The notes under the pieces were generated by a model. That model made no database searches and was not told the DNA's origin. It saw only the letters and a list, made by a program, of their open reading frames with translations. Shown here piece by piece: positions 46,447 to 55,559 of a stretch of 64,000 nucleotides of DNA. The stretch comes from Moorena producens 3L (GTDB taxonomy: Bacteria; Cyanobacteriota; Cyanobacteriia; Cyanobacteriales; Coleofasciculaceae): contig NZ_GL890816.1 in the NCBI RefSeq assembly GCF_000211815.1, positions 42,499-106,498 of the forward strand, in the 5' to 3' direction. Position numbers and translations under genes: made by a program. Every line of letters begins with the position of its first letter. Position 1 is the first letter of the stretch.

Positions 46447-48324
46447 ATGACCAATACCGCTACTTTCCCTGACCTGGAAAATCATTGGGCGAGAGATTGT
46501 ATCAACCAACTGCGGGATCGTAAGTTGGTCAGTGGTTACCCGGATGGTAAATTTCGTCCTAATTCTAGAATTACCCGCGCTGAGTTTGCCGTCTTAATGC
46601 TGAATGCCTTTCCCTCAGCACCGATTCAGCGGGGTGGTATTCGTTTTAAGGACGTACCTAGTAATCATTGGGCCAAAAATGTGATTCAAGATGCCTACAA
46701 GCGAAGATTTTTTTCGGGCTATCCTGGCAGACGATTTAAACCCAATGAGTCCATTTCTCGAGTGCAAGCGATCGCAGTTTTAGCAGGAGCAAAGAATTTC
46801 CCTATCCCGTCAGATCCCGATGGAACTATCAGACGGTATTTTACTGATGCTACCCAGATTCCCCAGTATGCTAAAAATGCGATCGCATCCGCAGCAATTA
46901 ATACTATTGTGGTTAACTATCCCAATATCAAACAGGTCAAACCAAATCAGAGTGCTACCCGTGGTGAAGTAGCGGCTTTGCTGTGTCGGGCGTTAAACAT
47001 CTATGCTGTTCCACCTCAGTATATTGCTGGAGTGGAAGTTTATCCTGATGATGTTCGTAGTTTACCAGGGCAATTGGATCAGGTGCCTGTCTTTAATAGC
47101 AATAGTCCAGAACTAGTCAGAAGTGAGGGAATTTTGCTGTCTACGTTTTCACCGGAAGGGAAACAAGTTGCTTCTGCCCACCTTGACTATGGCTTTAATG
47201 GACGGTTTGATATCTTTAGCCACCATATTGCTAGAGCAGAGACTCAGGCGGAAACCCATCCCCTTTACCAAGGATTGATAGTTTATAATCCCAATGACAC
47301 ACCTGTTACAGTGGACGTCTTGCAAGGGGCGAGTTATCTGTCTACCCCAGATGCACCGTTTATCTCGTTGCCGGATATGGTAGATAATCCCAACGGTACA
47401 GTCTATGCTGGTCCTGGCAGTCGGACAATGAATGATGTACTCAGGGGAATTCTCAAAGAAATGTTTCCCGCTAAACTGGTGCTGAAGGCAAAACAAAGCC
47501 AGATGTTAATGAATCAGCCAATTCCAGTTAAACGATCACCAGCTTCCAATGGTCGTTCTACCATGATGCGGTTACGAAGTGATGGGATGGTGTATCTGGC
47601 TAACTTAGCGATGAAAGCCCCTCGTGATGGCAATGGAAACTATCGGGAACCTACGGTAGCAGAATGGCAAAACCTACTGGATACGGGTAGCTTAGCTCAA
47701 CCCCGTGGACCGATACCCACTCCTCTCGAACCACCTCAAGAACCGACGGTGTTTGGTCGGGTGGCTGGTGTTTCCCAAGGTTCTCAATGGCAAGTGCTGA
47801 TTCAAGATAATCCAAATGTTAACTATTTGAGTATTCCTCAGCTCGGGCAGGCATTTTCTTATGTGTTGGGGACCCTACATCTGATTACTCTGAGTACAGG
47901 GCAAATTCAAAGTGCACCGATGTTAAGGCGCTATCCCGATACGGCCTACTTTGCCCACAGTAATTATGGGGTAGAATACAATATAACTTTACCATTGAAG
48001 AATACTACTAATCAACCCCAAACGGTGACGGTATCGCTGCAAACGCCATTGAAGGATGAGGGGGGTACTGATCGACTGCTGTTTTTGAACCCACGGGTTG
48101 AAAACGTGTTCTTTCGGGGTACACTCAGAATAAATTATGATGATGATGATCGAAAGGCTCAGACGCGCTATGTGCATTTAGTGCAGCGACGAGGACAGCC
48201 AGGGCATCCATTGGTGACGTTGAATTTAGCCCCTGAAGAAGTTAGGCAGCTACAGGTGGATTTTCTCTATCCCCCGGATTCGACACCACCCCAGGTGCTT
48301 ACAGTTCGGACTTTGGAGGGTTAG
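46447..48324 (+). CDS. SLH-domain protein with DUF3370 domain
   Basis: 625 residues. Residues 1-190 carry three SLH units (FPDLENHWARDCINQLRDRK, FKDVPSNHWAKNVIQDAY, FTDATQIPQYAKNAIASA) that bind cell-wall polymers. The rest (about 215-620) is the DUF3370 domain common in cyanobacteria (SEGILLSTFSPEGKQVASAHLDYGFNGRFDIFSHHI). The SLH units begin within seven residues of the start, and I see no signal peptide; the upstream in-frame codons contain no ATG, GTG or TTG. That is odd for a surface protein. Confidence 0.85.
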   Translation: MTNTATFPDLENHWARDCINQLRDRKLVSGYPDGKFRPNSRITRAEFAVLMLNAFPSAPIQRGGIRFKDVPSNHWAKNVIQDAYKRRFFSGYPGRRFKPNESISRVQAIAVLAGAKNFPIPSDPDGTIRRYFTDATQIPQYAKNAIASAAINTIVVNYPNIKQVKPNQSATRGEVAALLCRALNIYAVPPQYIAGVEVYPDDVRSLPGQLDQVPVFNSNSPELVRSEGILLSTFSPEGKQVASAHLDYGFNGRFDIFSHHIARAETQAETHPLYQGLIVYNPNDTPVTVDVLQGASYLSTPDAPFISLPDMVDNPNGTVYAGPGSRTMNDVLRGILKEMFPAKLVLKAKQSQMLMNQPIPVKRSPASNGRSTMMRLRSDGMVYLANLAMKAPRDGNGNYREPTVAEWQNLLDTGSLAQPRGPIPTPLEPPQEPTVFGRVAGVSQGSQWQVLIQDNPNVNYLSIPQLGQAFSYVLGTLHLITLSTGQIQSAPMLRRYPDTAYFAHSNYGVEYNITLPLKNTTNQPQTVTVSLQTPLKDEGGTDRLLFLNPRVENVFFRGTLRINYDDDDRKAQTRYVHLVQRRGQPGHPLVTLNLAPEEVRQLQVDFLYPPDSTPPQVLTVRTLEG

Positions 48325-48708
48325 GAGAGTTGGAAATCGGCTCACAAATGCAAGGTCGCAATGGCGCGTACGCACAATCAAATATTAATCTCGATTCTAG
48401 TAGTCTGACGGATTTAGCATGAATCTGCTATTGTGTAACGTTAGCACCATACTAAACTTTATCAAAAATAGCTGATGCGAGCAAAAGCGATCAGTATTAA
48501 CTATTTAGGAGTTTAGTTATTGCTGACGAAGTTTTGCCTAAGATCATCAAACAAGCAGAAATGCTGACTCTAGATGATAGAGATGATCTAGTTACGGCAG
48601 GTACTGCCTAGGGATATACCTAGAATTGCTGTCGGCACCAGAACAACTATATCACACTCAGGTTGCTAGATAACTGTTGCTAGATAACTATTGATACGTT
48701 GATCACTT
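48325..48708. other. Intergenic region with short antitoxin-like remnant
   Basis: About 380 bp. The frame 48520-48610 reads ADEVLPKIIKQAEMLTLDDR and then a stop, resembling the start of a small antitoxin-like protein, without a good start codon. A tandem ttgctagataact unit (48662-48688) lies just before the next gene. Confidence 0.4.
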
Positions 48709-50403
48709 ATGCCTTCTCAAACCTTTATCGTGCGTGCTCATACTCGTACGATCCATACCCGTCCAGTTACCTTTTTCTGCCCGAAATGCAATCATATGAC
48801 TACTCGTGAGTGCTATCCTGGTAAGCCTCCTAAATACTGTCTCGAATGTAGTCCGAGGCGGAAACGTCAGCAAGATGAGCTGTATATACCCGAAAAGGGG
48901 ATGTTCAAGCCAACACACAACTTGGTTAATCTTACCAGTGGTCAGAAGACACCAGTATGTCTGGAGAAGTCCCCCCAAGCTGGGTGGCTTTTTGTGAGGA
49001 CAGCCCTAGATTGGTTTAGCGGGGAAAGCATCATCAAGTATCACACAACTAAAGGGGTTTACAGCCAGGAGGTGCCGTTGGCAGATTATATCGTCGAAGC
49101 TCTACCAGCTGGCGAGATCACCACAGCATTTCCATCAGCTACCTCTGCTAAAAAGAAGATTACTCCTGCTAAATCTTCATCAGAGCTAATTTTAGTAGAA
49201 CCCTACAGTGTGAAGAAGATGTGCGATCGCTTCCGGTGCGGGGACAGGTTACTCAAGAGGATGCGCACTGACCCAAACTTCAGCCAGTGGAGTCGCTCTC
49301 GGGATCCCGAGGGCATCACTTGGGAGTATCGGCAAGGAAAATATTTTCCTTTAGTTGATCAGGTTAATCAGGTTCATCAAGAATCATCAGACACCTTTGA
49401 ACCTGAGATCGATGAGACTACTCCCACCACTAATGGGTCATCCCAGGGTATTTTAGTAGAACCCTACAGTGTGAAGAAGATGTGCGATCGCTTCCGGTGC
49501 GGGGACAGGTTACTCAAGAGGATGCGCACTGACCCAAACTTCAGCCAGTGGAGTCGCTCTCGGGATCCCGAGGGCATCACTTGGGAGTATCGGCAAGGAA
49601 AATATTTTCCTTTAGTTGATCAGGTTAATCAGGTTCATCAAGAATCATCAGACACCTTTGAACCTGAAATAGAGGAGACTACTCCCACGACTAATGGGTC
49701 ATCCCAGGGTATTTTAGTAAAACCCTACAGTGTCAAAGAGATCTGCGATCGCTTCCGTTGCGGGGACAGGTTACTCAAGAGGATGCGCACTGACCCAAAC
49801 TTCAGCCAGTGGAGTCGCTCTCGGGATCCCGAGGGCATCACTTGGGAGTATCGGCAAGGAAAATATTTTCCTTTAGTTGATCAGGTTAATCAGGTTCATC
49901 AAGAATCATCAGACACCTTTGAACCTGAGATCGAGGAGATTACTCCCACGACTAATGGGTCATCCCAGGGTATTTTAGTAAAACCCTACAGTGTCAAAGA
50001 GATCTGCGATCGCTTCCGTTGTGGGGACAGGTTACTCAAGAGGATGCGGACTGAGCCAAACTTCAGCCAGTGGAGTCGCTCTCGGGATCCCGAGGGCATC
50101 ACTTGGGAGTATCGGCAAGGAAAATACTTTCCTTTACTTAATCAGGTTAATCAGGAATCACCAGCCACCTTTGAACCTGAGATCGAGGAGACTACTCCCA
50201 CGACTAATGGGTCATCCCAGGGTATTTTAGTAAAACCCTACAGTGTCAAACAGATGTGCGATCGCTTCCGTTGTGGGGACAGGTTACTCAAGAGGATGCG
50301 CACTGACCCAAACTTCAGCCAGTGGAGTCGCTCTCGGGATCCCGAGGGCATCACTTGGGAGTATCGGCAAGGAAAATATTTTCCTTTACTTAATCACCAA
50401 TAG
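48709..50403 (+). CDS. Five-repeat protein with N-terminal zinc-ribbon-like segment, unknown function
   Basis: 564 residues. Residues 20-50 hold FFCPKCNHMTTREC and YCLEC, a Cys4 zinc-binding pattern. Residues about 160-564 are five tandem repeats (periods 87, 87, 87 and 84 residues) of a module PYSVKKMCDRFRCGDRLLKR...RTDPNFSQWSRSRDPEGITW...YRQGKYFPL joined by a polar linker (QESSDTFEPEIDETTPTTNG). The module, with its helix-turn-helix-like first part and a W-beta end, looks like a small DNA- or protein-binding unit similar in feel to excisionase/MerR-type domains. I do not recognise the family. The repeats are almost identical at DNA level. It lies next to a TnpB insertion sequence. Confidence 0.75.
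   Translation: MPSQTFIVRAHTRTIHTRPVTFFCPKCNHMTTRECYPGKPPKYCLECSPRRKRQQDELYIPEKGMFKPTHNLVNLTSGQKTPVCLEKSPQAGWLFVRTALDWFSGESIIKYHTTKGVYSQEVPLADYIVEALPAGEITTAFPSATSAKKKITPAKSSSELILVEPYSVKKMCDRFRCGDRLLKRMRTDPNFSQWSRSRDPEGITWEYRQGKYFPLVDQVNQVHQESSDTFEPEIDETTPTTNGSSQGILVEPYSVKKMCDRFRCGDRLLKRMRTDPNFSQWSRSRDPEGITWEYRQGKYFPLVDQVNQVHQESSDTFEPEIEETTPTTNGSSQGILVKPYSVKEICDRFRCGDRLLKRMRTDPNFSQWSRSRDPEGITWEYRQGKYFPLVDQVNQVHQESSDTFEPEIEEITPTTNGSSQGILVKPYSVKEICDRFRCGDRLLKRMRTEPNFSQWSRSRDPEGITWEYRQGKYFPLLNQVNQESPATFEPEIEETTPTTNGSSQGILVKPYSVKQMCDRFRCGDRLLKRMRTDPNFSQWSRSRDPEGITWEYRQGKYFPLLNHQ
49191..50400 (+). repeat. Five tandem 252-261-bp coding repeats
   Basis: Unit starts (tttagta[gaa/aaa]ccctac) at 49191, 49452, 49713, 49974 and 50226. 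Units 1 and 2 are almost identical over the full 261 bp. Variation is concentrated in the first 20 bp and the linker. Each carries a HIP1-type gcgatcgc site. Confidence 0.95.
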
Positions 50404-50426
50404 TTCATTAGTCTCAAACGGAGTCA

Positions 50427-50496
50427 GCAGATGCGTTCGCGTAGCGTGGCCGTAGGCCAATCGCGCCCCGCGTGACCTACGGTCAATCGCATCTGC
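50427..50496. repeat. Palindromic gcagatgcg...cgcatctgc repeat
   Basis: 70-bp palindromic element with 9-bp perfect ends and an internal ggccgtaggcc. Such gcgtagcgtggccgtaggcc elements recur throughout this genome type. It sits between the repeat protein and the left end of the TnpB element. Confidence 0.7.
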
Positions 50497-50517
50497 TTTA
50501 CCAAAAATTTTGGGTCT

Positions 50518-51846
50518 AAAGCCCCGTCCTTCTAGGACGGCTTTTTTCTTGGACTATTACTTTACAGTTTTATACAACTCTGCTAATATAAAAGTATATA
50601 AAATAGGGTCGAAATTCGGTGATTATTTTAGAGTTTAAAGCGAAAGGGAAAGAGTCCCAATACTCAGCCATTGACGAGGCTATTCGGACAGTTAAATTTA
50701 TCCGAAATAGCTGCATCCGTTTATGGATGGACAATAAAGGGACTGGAAAAGGTGATTTGAGTAAATACTCTAAAATCCTTGCCAAGAATTTCCCTTTTGC
50801 GAATGAGTTAAACTCTACTGCTCGACAAGCTGCGTCTGAGAGAGCATGGTCATCGATAGTTCGCTTTTACGATAATTGTAAGAAAAAAGTCTCAGGCAAA
50901 AAGGGTTTTCCTAAATTCCAGAAACGCGCTAGATCTGTTGAATACAAAAAGTCGGGATGGAAACTGTCACCTGACAAAAAGTCAATAACATTTACGGATA
51001 AAAAAGGGATTGGGAGGCTTAAGCTCAAAGGTACCTGGGACTTGTGGCGCTTTGATAAGAAGCAAATTAACCGGATTCGGATAGTCAAGAGAGCTGATGG
51101 GTACTATGTTCAATTTTGCGTTGCAGTCAACGTGAAAGAAGACGTGGAGCACACTGGCGAAATGATCGGATTGGACGTAGGACTTAAAGAGTTCTATACA
51201 GACTCCAATGGTCACTCAGAACCTAACCCCCGATTCTACCGGAAGGGAGAAAAGCGACTAAAGTTTTATCAACGTCGAGTATCTCGCAAAAAGAAAGGCT
51301 CGTCCAATCGCAGGAAAGCCATTAATAGACTGGATAGGCATCACCTCAAAATAAGTAGGCAACGTGAAGAGCATGCTAAGAGACTGGCACGTTGCGTAAT
51401 CCGATCTAACGATTTGGTCGCCTATGAAGATTTGAGGGTCAAGAACCTAGTTAAAAATCATTGTCTAGCTAAGTCTATTAATGATGCAGGTTGGTATCAA
51501 TTCAGAAAATGGTTAGAGCATTTTGGTACTAAGTTTAGCAGGATAACTGTTGCGGTGAATCCTGCTTACACCAGTCAAAACTGCTCTGATTGCGGTGAGG
51601 TAGTCAAAAAGTCTTTATCCACTAGGACTCATGTCTGTGAATGTGGATGCGAACTTGATCGCGACCACAATGCTGCAATCAACATTCGCAATAGAGCCGT
51701 AAGTACGACGGGGCACGTCGGAACTTGGGTTATCGACCCGAACGCTTCAGGAGATTTGGCCTCTACTCTTCTTGGTTCCGGCCAGGTTGAGCAAGTCGGA
51801 TCGTTGAGTGAAGAATCCCCGCTCTTATAGGGCGGGGAGTGTCAAT
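50518..51846 (+). mobile_element. TnpB-only IS200/IS605-family insertion sequence
   Basis: The left end carries a hairpin (agccccgtcc-ttct-aggacggct, 50519-50545). The right end carries a hairpin (ccccgctcttatagggcgggg, 51818-51837) followed by agtgtcaat. The element contains tnpB and no TnpA Y1 transposase. The right border is fixed by the sudden return of gap coding sequence at 51847. The left border is approximate. RNA-guided TnpB elements make a guide RNA ending at the right end; here the adjacent guide bases would be gap sequence. Confidence 0.75.
50619..51830 (+). CDS. tnpB: RNA-guided nuclease TnpB (IS605 OrfB)
   Basis: 403 residues starting at a GTG. The RuvC-like catalytic residues are present: D in MIGLDVGLKEFYTD, E in LVAYEDLRVKN, D in CELDRDHNAAINIRN. 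The zinc finger CSDCG...CECGC lies before the last motif. Intact by these criteria. Members are DNA nucleases guided by an RNA encoded at the element's 3' end and serve the element's persistence. The reading frame runs almost to the right-end hairpin. Confidence 0.9.
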   Translation: MIILEFKAKGKESQYSAIDEAIRTVKFIRNSCIRLWMDNKGTGKGDLSKYSKILAKNFPFANELNSTARQAASERAWSSIVRFYDNCKKKVSGKKGFPKFQKRARSVEYKKSGWKLSPDKKSITFTDKKGIGRLKLKGTWDLWRFDKKQINRIRIVKRADGYYVQFCVAVNVKEDVEHTGEMIGLDVGLKEFYTDSNGHSEPNPRFYRKGEKRLKFYQRRVSRKKKGSSNRRKAINRLDRHHLKISRQREEHAKRLARCVIRSNDLVAYEDLRVKNLVKNHCLAKSINDAGWYQFRKWLEHFGTKFSRITVAVNPAYTSQNCSDCGEVVKKSLSTRTHVCECGCELDRDHNAAINIRNRAVSTTGHVGTWVIDPNASGDLASTLLGSGQVEQVGSLSEESPLL

Positions 51847-52428
51847 TGGACCATCTACCGTTGGCTGGGTAGCAGTCATGGCATGGATGGTAGTCATTAA
51901 CCCTTCCGCTAGCCCAAAATTGTCATTAATCACTTTAGCAATGGGAGCAAGACAGTTAGTTGTGCAACTGGCATTGGAAACGATACTATCAATACCTGGG
52001 TTATAGGTATCGTGATTGACACCCATCAACAGGGTGGGAACCAAATCAGGGTTTTTAGTAGGAGCAGAGATTACCACCCGCTTCGCTCCCGCTTGTAAAT
52101 GCTTAGATGCCCCATCATAGGTGGTAAATAGACCCGTAGATTCTACTACATATTCCACACCGAGTTTCGTCCAAGGCAGTTCCTCTGGGTTTTTAATTGA
52201 GACACAGGGGATTTTCTTGCCATTGACCACAATTCCATCAGCTTCAGCTTCTACGGTACCCTTGAAACGACCATGGGTTGAGTCGTATTTGAGTAAATAG
52301 GCGATAGTCTGTGGTGGAACTAGGTCATTAATGCCCAGCACTTCGATTTCTGGGTAGTTGAGGGCAGCACGGAATACGAGTCGTCCGATACGACCAAATC
52401 CATTGATACCCACTTTGACAGTTGCCAT
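51847..52428 (-). pseudogene. gap: Glyceraldehyde-3-phosphate dehydrogenase, 3'-truncated
   Basis: 194 residues of a Gap1-like (glycolytic, NAD-dependent type) GAPDH: NAD-binding GINGFGRIGRLVFRA, INDLVPP, YDSTHGRFKG, active site SNASCTTNC (C155) and IHAMTATQPTVDGP (H182). The gene stops matching exactly at the right end of the TnpB element; the C-terminal half (about 140 residues) is absent, and is not found on the other side of the element, where a repeat-protein gene lies. The start ATG at 52428 has ggaga 7 bp before it. The fragment cannot make an active enzyme. Confidence 0.9.
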
Positions 52429-52493
52429 GGACAAATCTCCTTTAAGAGGTTTACAAATTTACGTTTGTCGATAATTAAGAATCCTGATCCAGC

Positions 52494-52537
52494 GATGCAG
52501 CCTAGTCTTGGGGAAACCCCCACTCGCGCTCTGCATC
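52494..52537. repeat. GATGCAG/CTGCATC element, copy 3
   Basis: 44-bp minimal copy: gatgcagcctagtcttgggg, aaacccccactcgcgctctgcatc, followed by aagacaatgtcat. Confidence 0.7.
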
Positions 52538-52787
52538 AAGACAATGTCATCCAATAGAGAAGATTAATTCTTCCTTTATTGTTGACAGCTGGGAGCATCA
52601 AAACTATCATTAACGGATTGCAAAGCAACCAGATGTGACTCAATGATTTTTGCTAGGCATCCAAGCTATTGTTTATAGCTCACTCTACTCATTATTTGTT
52701 AATCCTTTAACTTAATTTAAGACTGTGGTAATTGGTGTCAATCTCTCCCACTGATCTGTGTTAAACTTCAAATAAATAAAAGAGAAG

Positions 52788-52936
52788 GTAAGCATTTATA
52801 GCGCTACGCGCAAGTCAGAAGTCAGAAGTCAGAAGTCAGAAGTAAGCTATGACTAAGTTTCGGAGTTTAGGAATGTCAAACACCTTAATGGGTAGTGCTA
52901 TACATGACCGCTGATAGCTAACTGTTAAATGCTTAC
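52788..52936. repeat. MITE-like element, copy G
   Basis: Ends gtaagcatttatagcgc and gttaaatgcttac. The inside is the inverted version of the block in copy C: gtcagaa heptamers, then gctatgactaagtttcgg, then gaatgtcaaacacc. Confidence 0.7.
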
Positions 52937-53016
52937 CAGAGAATTAACCTTTTCTTTAAACCTAGTCTTTAAATTTTTATCTAAAATTTAATTAAGCTTG
53001 TTTTGGCATTACATCT

Positions 53017-54015
53017 ATGAAAGTCGCTGTCTTTAGTACCAAAGTCTACGACCGACAGTTTCTGGAAGCTGTTAATTCCCAATATGGTCATGAATTAACT
53101 TTTTTTGAACCGCACCTCGATACTCAAACGACTATTTTGGCATCAGGATGTCCAGCAGTATGCGTTTTTGTCAATGATTCCCTCAACGGACAAGTGTTGG
53201 AAAAGCTGGCGCAACAGGGAACTCGTCTAATTGCTCTACGCTGCGCTGGTTTTAATAATGTGGATGTCACAAAAGCGACAGAATTGGACATGATAGTAGT
53301 GCGTGTTCCGGCTTACTCCCCTTACGCGATCGCTGAACATACGATTGGCTTAATGCTAGCCCTGAATCGCAAGATACATCGTGCTTATTCTCGAGTACGA
53401 GAAGGAAATTTTTCCCTAGATGGACTCTTGGGATTCGATATGCATGGTCGCACTGTAGGCATTGTGGGAACTGGTAAAATTGGTGTTGTGGTAGCCCAAA
53501 TTCTCAATGGTATGGGGTGTCAATTAGTGGCATATGATCCCTATCCCAACCCGGATTGTCAAGCTTTAGGGGTCAAGTATGTAGAGCTAGCTGAACTCTT
53601 TGCTATCTCTGATATTGTCACCCTACACTGTCCCTTAACTACTGAAAACTATCATCTGATTAATTCCGAAGCTCTAGAGCAGATGAAACCAGGTGTGATG
53701 CTCATTAATACTAGCCGAGGGGGATTGATTGATACCAAAGCCATTATCGCTGCCCTCAAGTCCAAGAAAATTGGCTATCTCGCTCTGGATGTCTATGAGG
53801 AAGAATCTGAATTGTTTTTTGAGGATTTGTCTAATGAAGTCATTCAAGATGATATTTTTCAACGTTTACTGACTTTCCCTAATGTAATCATTACTGCTCA
53901 TCAAGCTTTTTTAACTGAAAATGCCCTCCATAACATTGCTGAAACTACACTATCTAATATTACTAACTTTGAGCAAGGTCTTCCTTGTCCGAATAAAATT
54001 ATTAATAGGGAATAG
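53017..54015 (+). CDS. D-lactate dehydrogenase (D-isomer 2-hydroxyacid dehydrogenase)
   Basis: 332 residues. NAD-binding Rossmann motif VGIVGTGKIG, substrate-binding NTSRGGLIDT (catalytic Arg), the catalytic Glu in LDVYEEES, and the catalytic His in ITAHQAFLTENA. The extended FEPHLD and YSPYAIAEHTIGLMLALNRK blocks are typical of the D-lactate dehydrogenase subgroup. It reduces pyruvate to D-lactate, as in dark fermentation. Single gene. Confidence 0.9.
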   Translation: MKVAVFSTKVYDRQFLEAVNSQYGHELTFFEPHLDTQTTILASGCPAVCVFVNDSLNGQVLEKLAQQGTRLIALRCAGFNNVDVTKATELDMIVVRVPAYSPYAIAEHTIGLMLALNRKIHRAYSRVREGNFSLDGLLGFDMHGRTVGIVGTGKIGVVVAQILNGMGCQLVAYDPYPNPDCQALGVKYVELAELFAISDIVTLHCPLTTENYHLINSEALEQMKPGVMLINTSRGGLIDTKAIIAALKSKKIGYLALDVYEEESELFFEDLSNEVIQDDIFQRLLTFPNVIITAHQAFLTENALHNIAETTLSNITNFEQGLPCPNKIINRE

Positions 54016-54314
54016 GGAATAATATCAAGTCAGGTTTAATACCTATAATTAGAGGGAGAGTGGGAAGTGTGGGGAGATTGGGGGGGTTCCTAGGGAATGC
54101 GTTCGCGTAGCGGCTCTTTCATAGCATCCCATTATATCGAATCCCATAATTTTGAAGTTGGAAGACTTATCCAAAATAGTTCAAAACTATGATATGATTC
54201 CCTATTTTAACCAAACCTTAACAACTAGTGACCTCGGCAAAATTCAATCAAGATTTTAGTAATCGGTAATCCTAATCCAATTACCAATTACCGATTACCA
54301 ATTACTAAATTGGC
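54016..54314. other. Intergenic region
   Basis: 300 bp between convergent genes with tccaattaccaattaccgattacc repeats (about 54275-54305). No gene or clear terminator. Confidence 0.45.
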
Positions 54315-55391
54315 CTAAAACGCACTAGGAGGAGCGGTAACAAAGGAACGAGGAGGGAAGACTTGTAAATCAATATGCTGCTCTGGACTGAAATCAAGAC
54401 CTGCTTGTAGTTGAGCAAATTGTTGCTCTTCAAAAGACAGAGCACCTGTAGTTTTATTGTAGGAGATTTGATCAATATCAAGTTCCCCAAAACTAACAAT
54501 TTCAATCCTATCTCCCTGTTGGACATTGAAATCTGTAATCCTGTCAATTCCGCTTTCAGGTCGTGGCACTTCCGAGTCATCGTTCCTCGGCAATAGGAAA
54601 CTATCAGTTATGTTGATTCCCCTTGAAAATTGTAGCGGTTGTGATGGAGGCATTGAAGGCGGGAAGATTGGTAATGGACGATTTGTAAATGTGAACTTAA
54701 AGATATCAGATCCGTGACCACCAGTCAGGGTATCGCTTCCGTTGCCACCTACTAGAGAATCATCACCATTGCCACCAATTAGATAATCATTCCCACCACC
54801 AAAGACATTTTGATCATCACCATCACCAATCAGGGTATCATTGCCAGTGCCACCAATGAGAGTATCACTGCTACCCCCACCTTCGAGCACATCATTTCCG
54901 TCTCCACCATCCAGGATGTCACGACCTGGATTATAGTTGATGGGAATTCCAGTCAAACGTCTACGAACATCACCTAAAAGGGAATCATCACCAGCTCCGC
55001 CTTTTAGGGTATCATTACCATCTGCTCCGTTGAGAGTGTCATTTCCTGTGCCACCGTCGAGGAAATCATGATCAGATGTCTGTTTAACCTCAAACAAACT
55101 CAAGCCAAAGCTAGGACCCGGTCCACCAGTAAGGACATCATTCCCTGAGCCACCAATCAGAGTATCATTACCCTCTCCACCGTTGAGAACATCTGAATCC
55201 TCCTCCCCTTCAAGACGGTCATTACCCCCTCGACCATTGAGAATATCATCCCCAGCTCTACCTTTGAGGGTATCATCCTGTGAGCCACCGCTGAGAGTAT
55301 CGTTGCCACTATCACCTATGAGAATTACACTAGTATTTGTAGTATTTGTTTCCAAGTCCACTAAGTTCAAGTTAAACATTTCTTCGAGCAC
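54315..55391 (-). CDS. RTX repeat calcium-binding protein
   Basis: 358 residues. Almost the whole length to residue 235 is GGxGxDxLxG nonapeptides (GDSGNDTLSGGSQDDTLKG and others), forming a Ca2+-binding parallel beta-roll. The C-terminal part (GIDRITDFNVQQGDRIEIVSFG) matches the end module seen in RTX proteins. It has no enzyme domain and no signal peptide; type I export is expected. It may be a surface or secreted structural protein. Confidence 0.88.
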   Translation of the reverse strand: MLEEMFNLNLVDLETNTTNTSVILIGDSGNDTLSGGSQDDTLKGRAGDDILNGRGGNDRLEGEEDSDVLNGGEGNDTLIGGSGNDVLTGGPGPSFGLSLFEVKQTSDHDFLDGGTGNDTLNGADGNDTLKGGAGDDSLLGDVRRRLTGIPINYNPGRDILDGGDGNDVLEGGGSSDTLIGGTGNDTLIGDGDDQNVFGGGNDYLIGGNGDDSLVGGNGSDTLTGGHGSDIFKFTFTNRPLPIFPPSMPPSQPLQFSRGINITDSFLLPRNDDSEVPRPESGIDRITDFNVQQGDRIEIVSFGELDIDQISYNKTTGALSFEEQQFAQLQAGLDFSPEQHIDLQVFPPRSFVTAPPSAF

Positions 55392-55559
55392 CTATTCCTA
55401 TCCAACTCCGACCTCCTTTATTGTCTGGTCTTAGGTATGGTAAGGCTAGCCAATTTTGCAGTATTTAGCCAATTTGACCGATTTATTGGTGCCCGTTGAC
55501 GCTTCTCGGTAAACCCGACCGGGGTCCCAGCGCAAAATACCATTAAAAATGCTCAAAAA

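Larger units (their letters stand above)
52429..53016. other. gap-dehydrogenase intergenic region
   Basis: About 590 bp: the former gap promoter, a GATGCAG element and a MITE-like element (listed separately), no gene. Confidence 0.5.

Noticed and set aside
48520..48612. Short frame ADEVLPKIIKQAEMLTLDDR as an antitoxin gene
   Set aside because: There is no good start codon and it stops after about 30 residues; at best a remnant.
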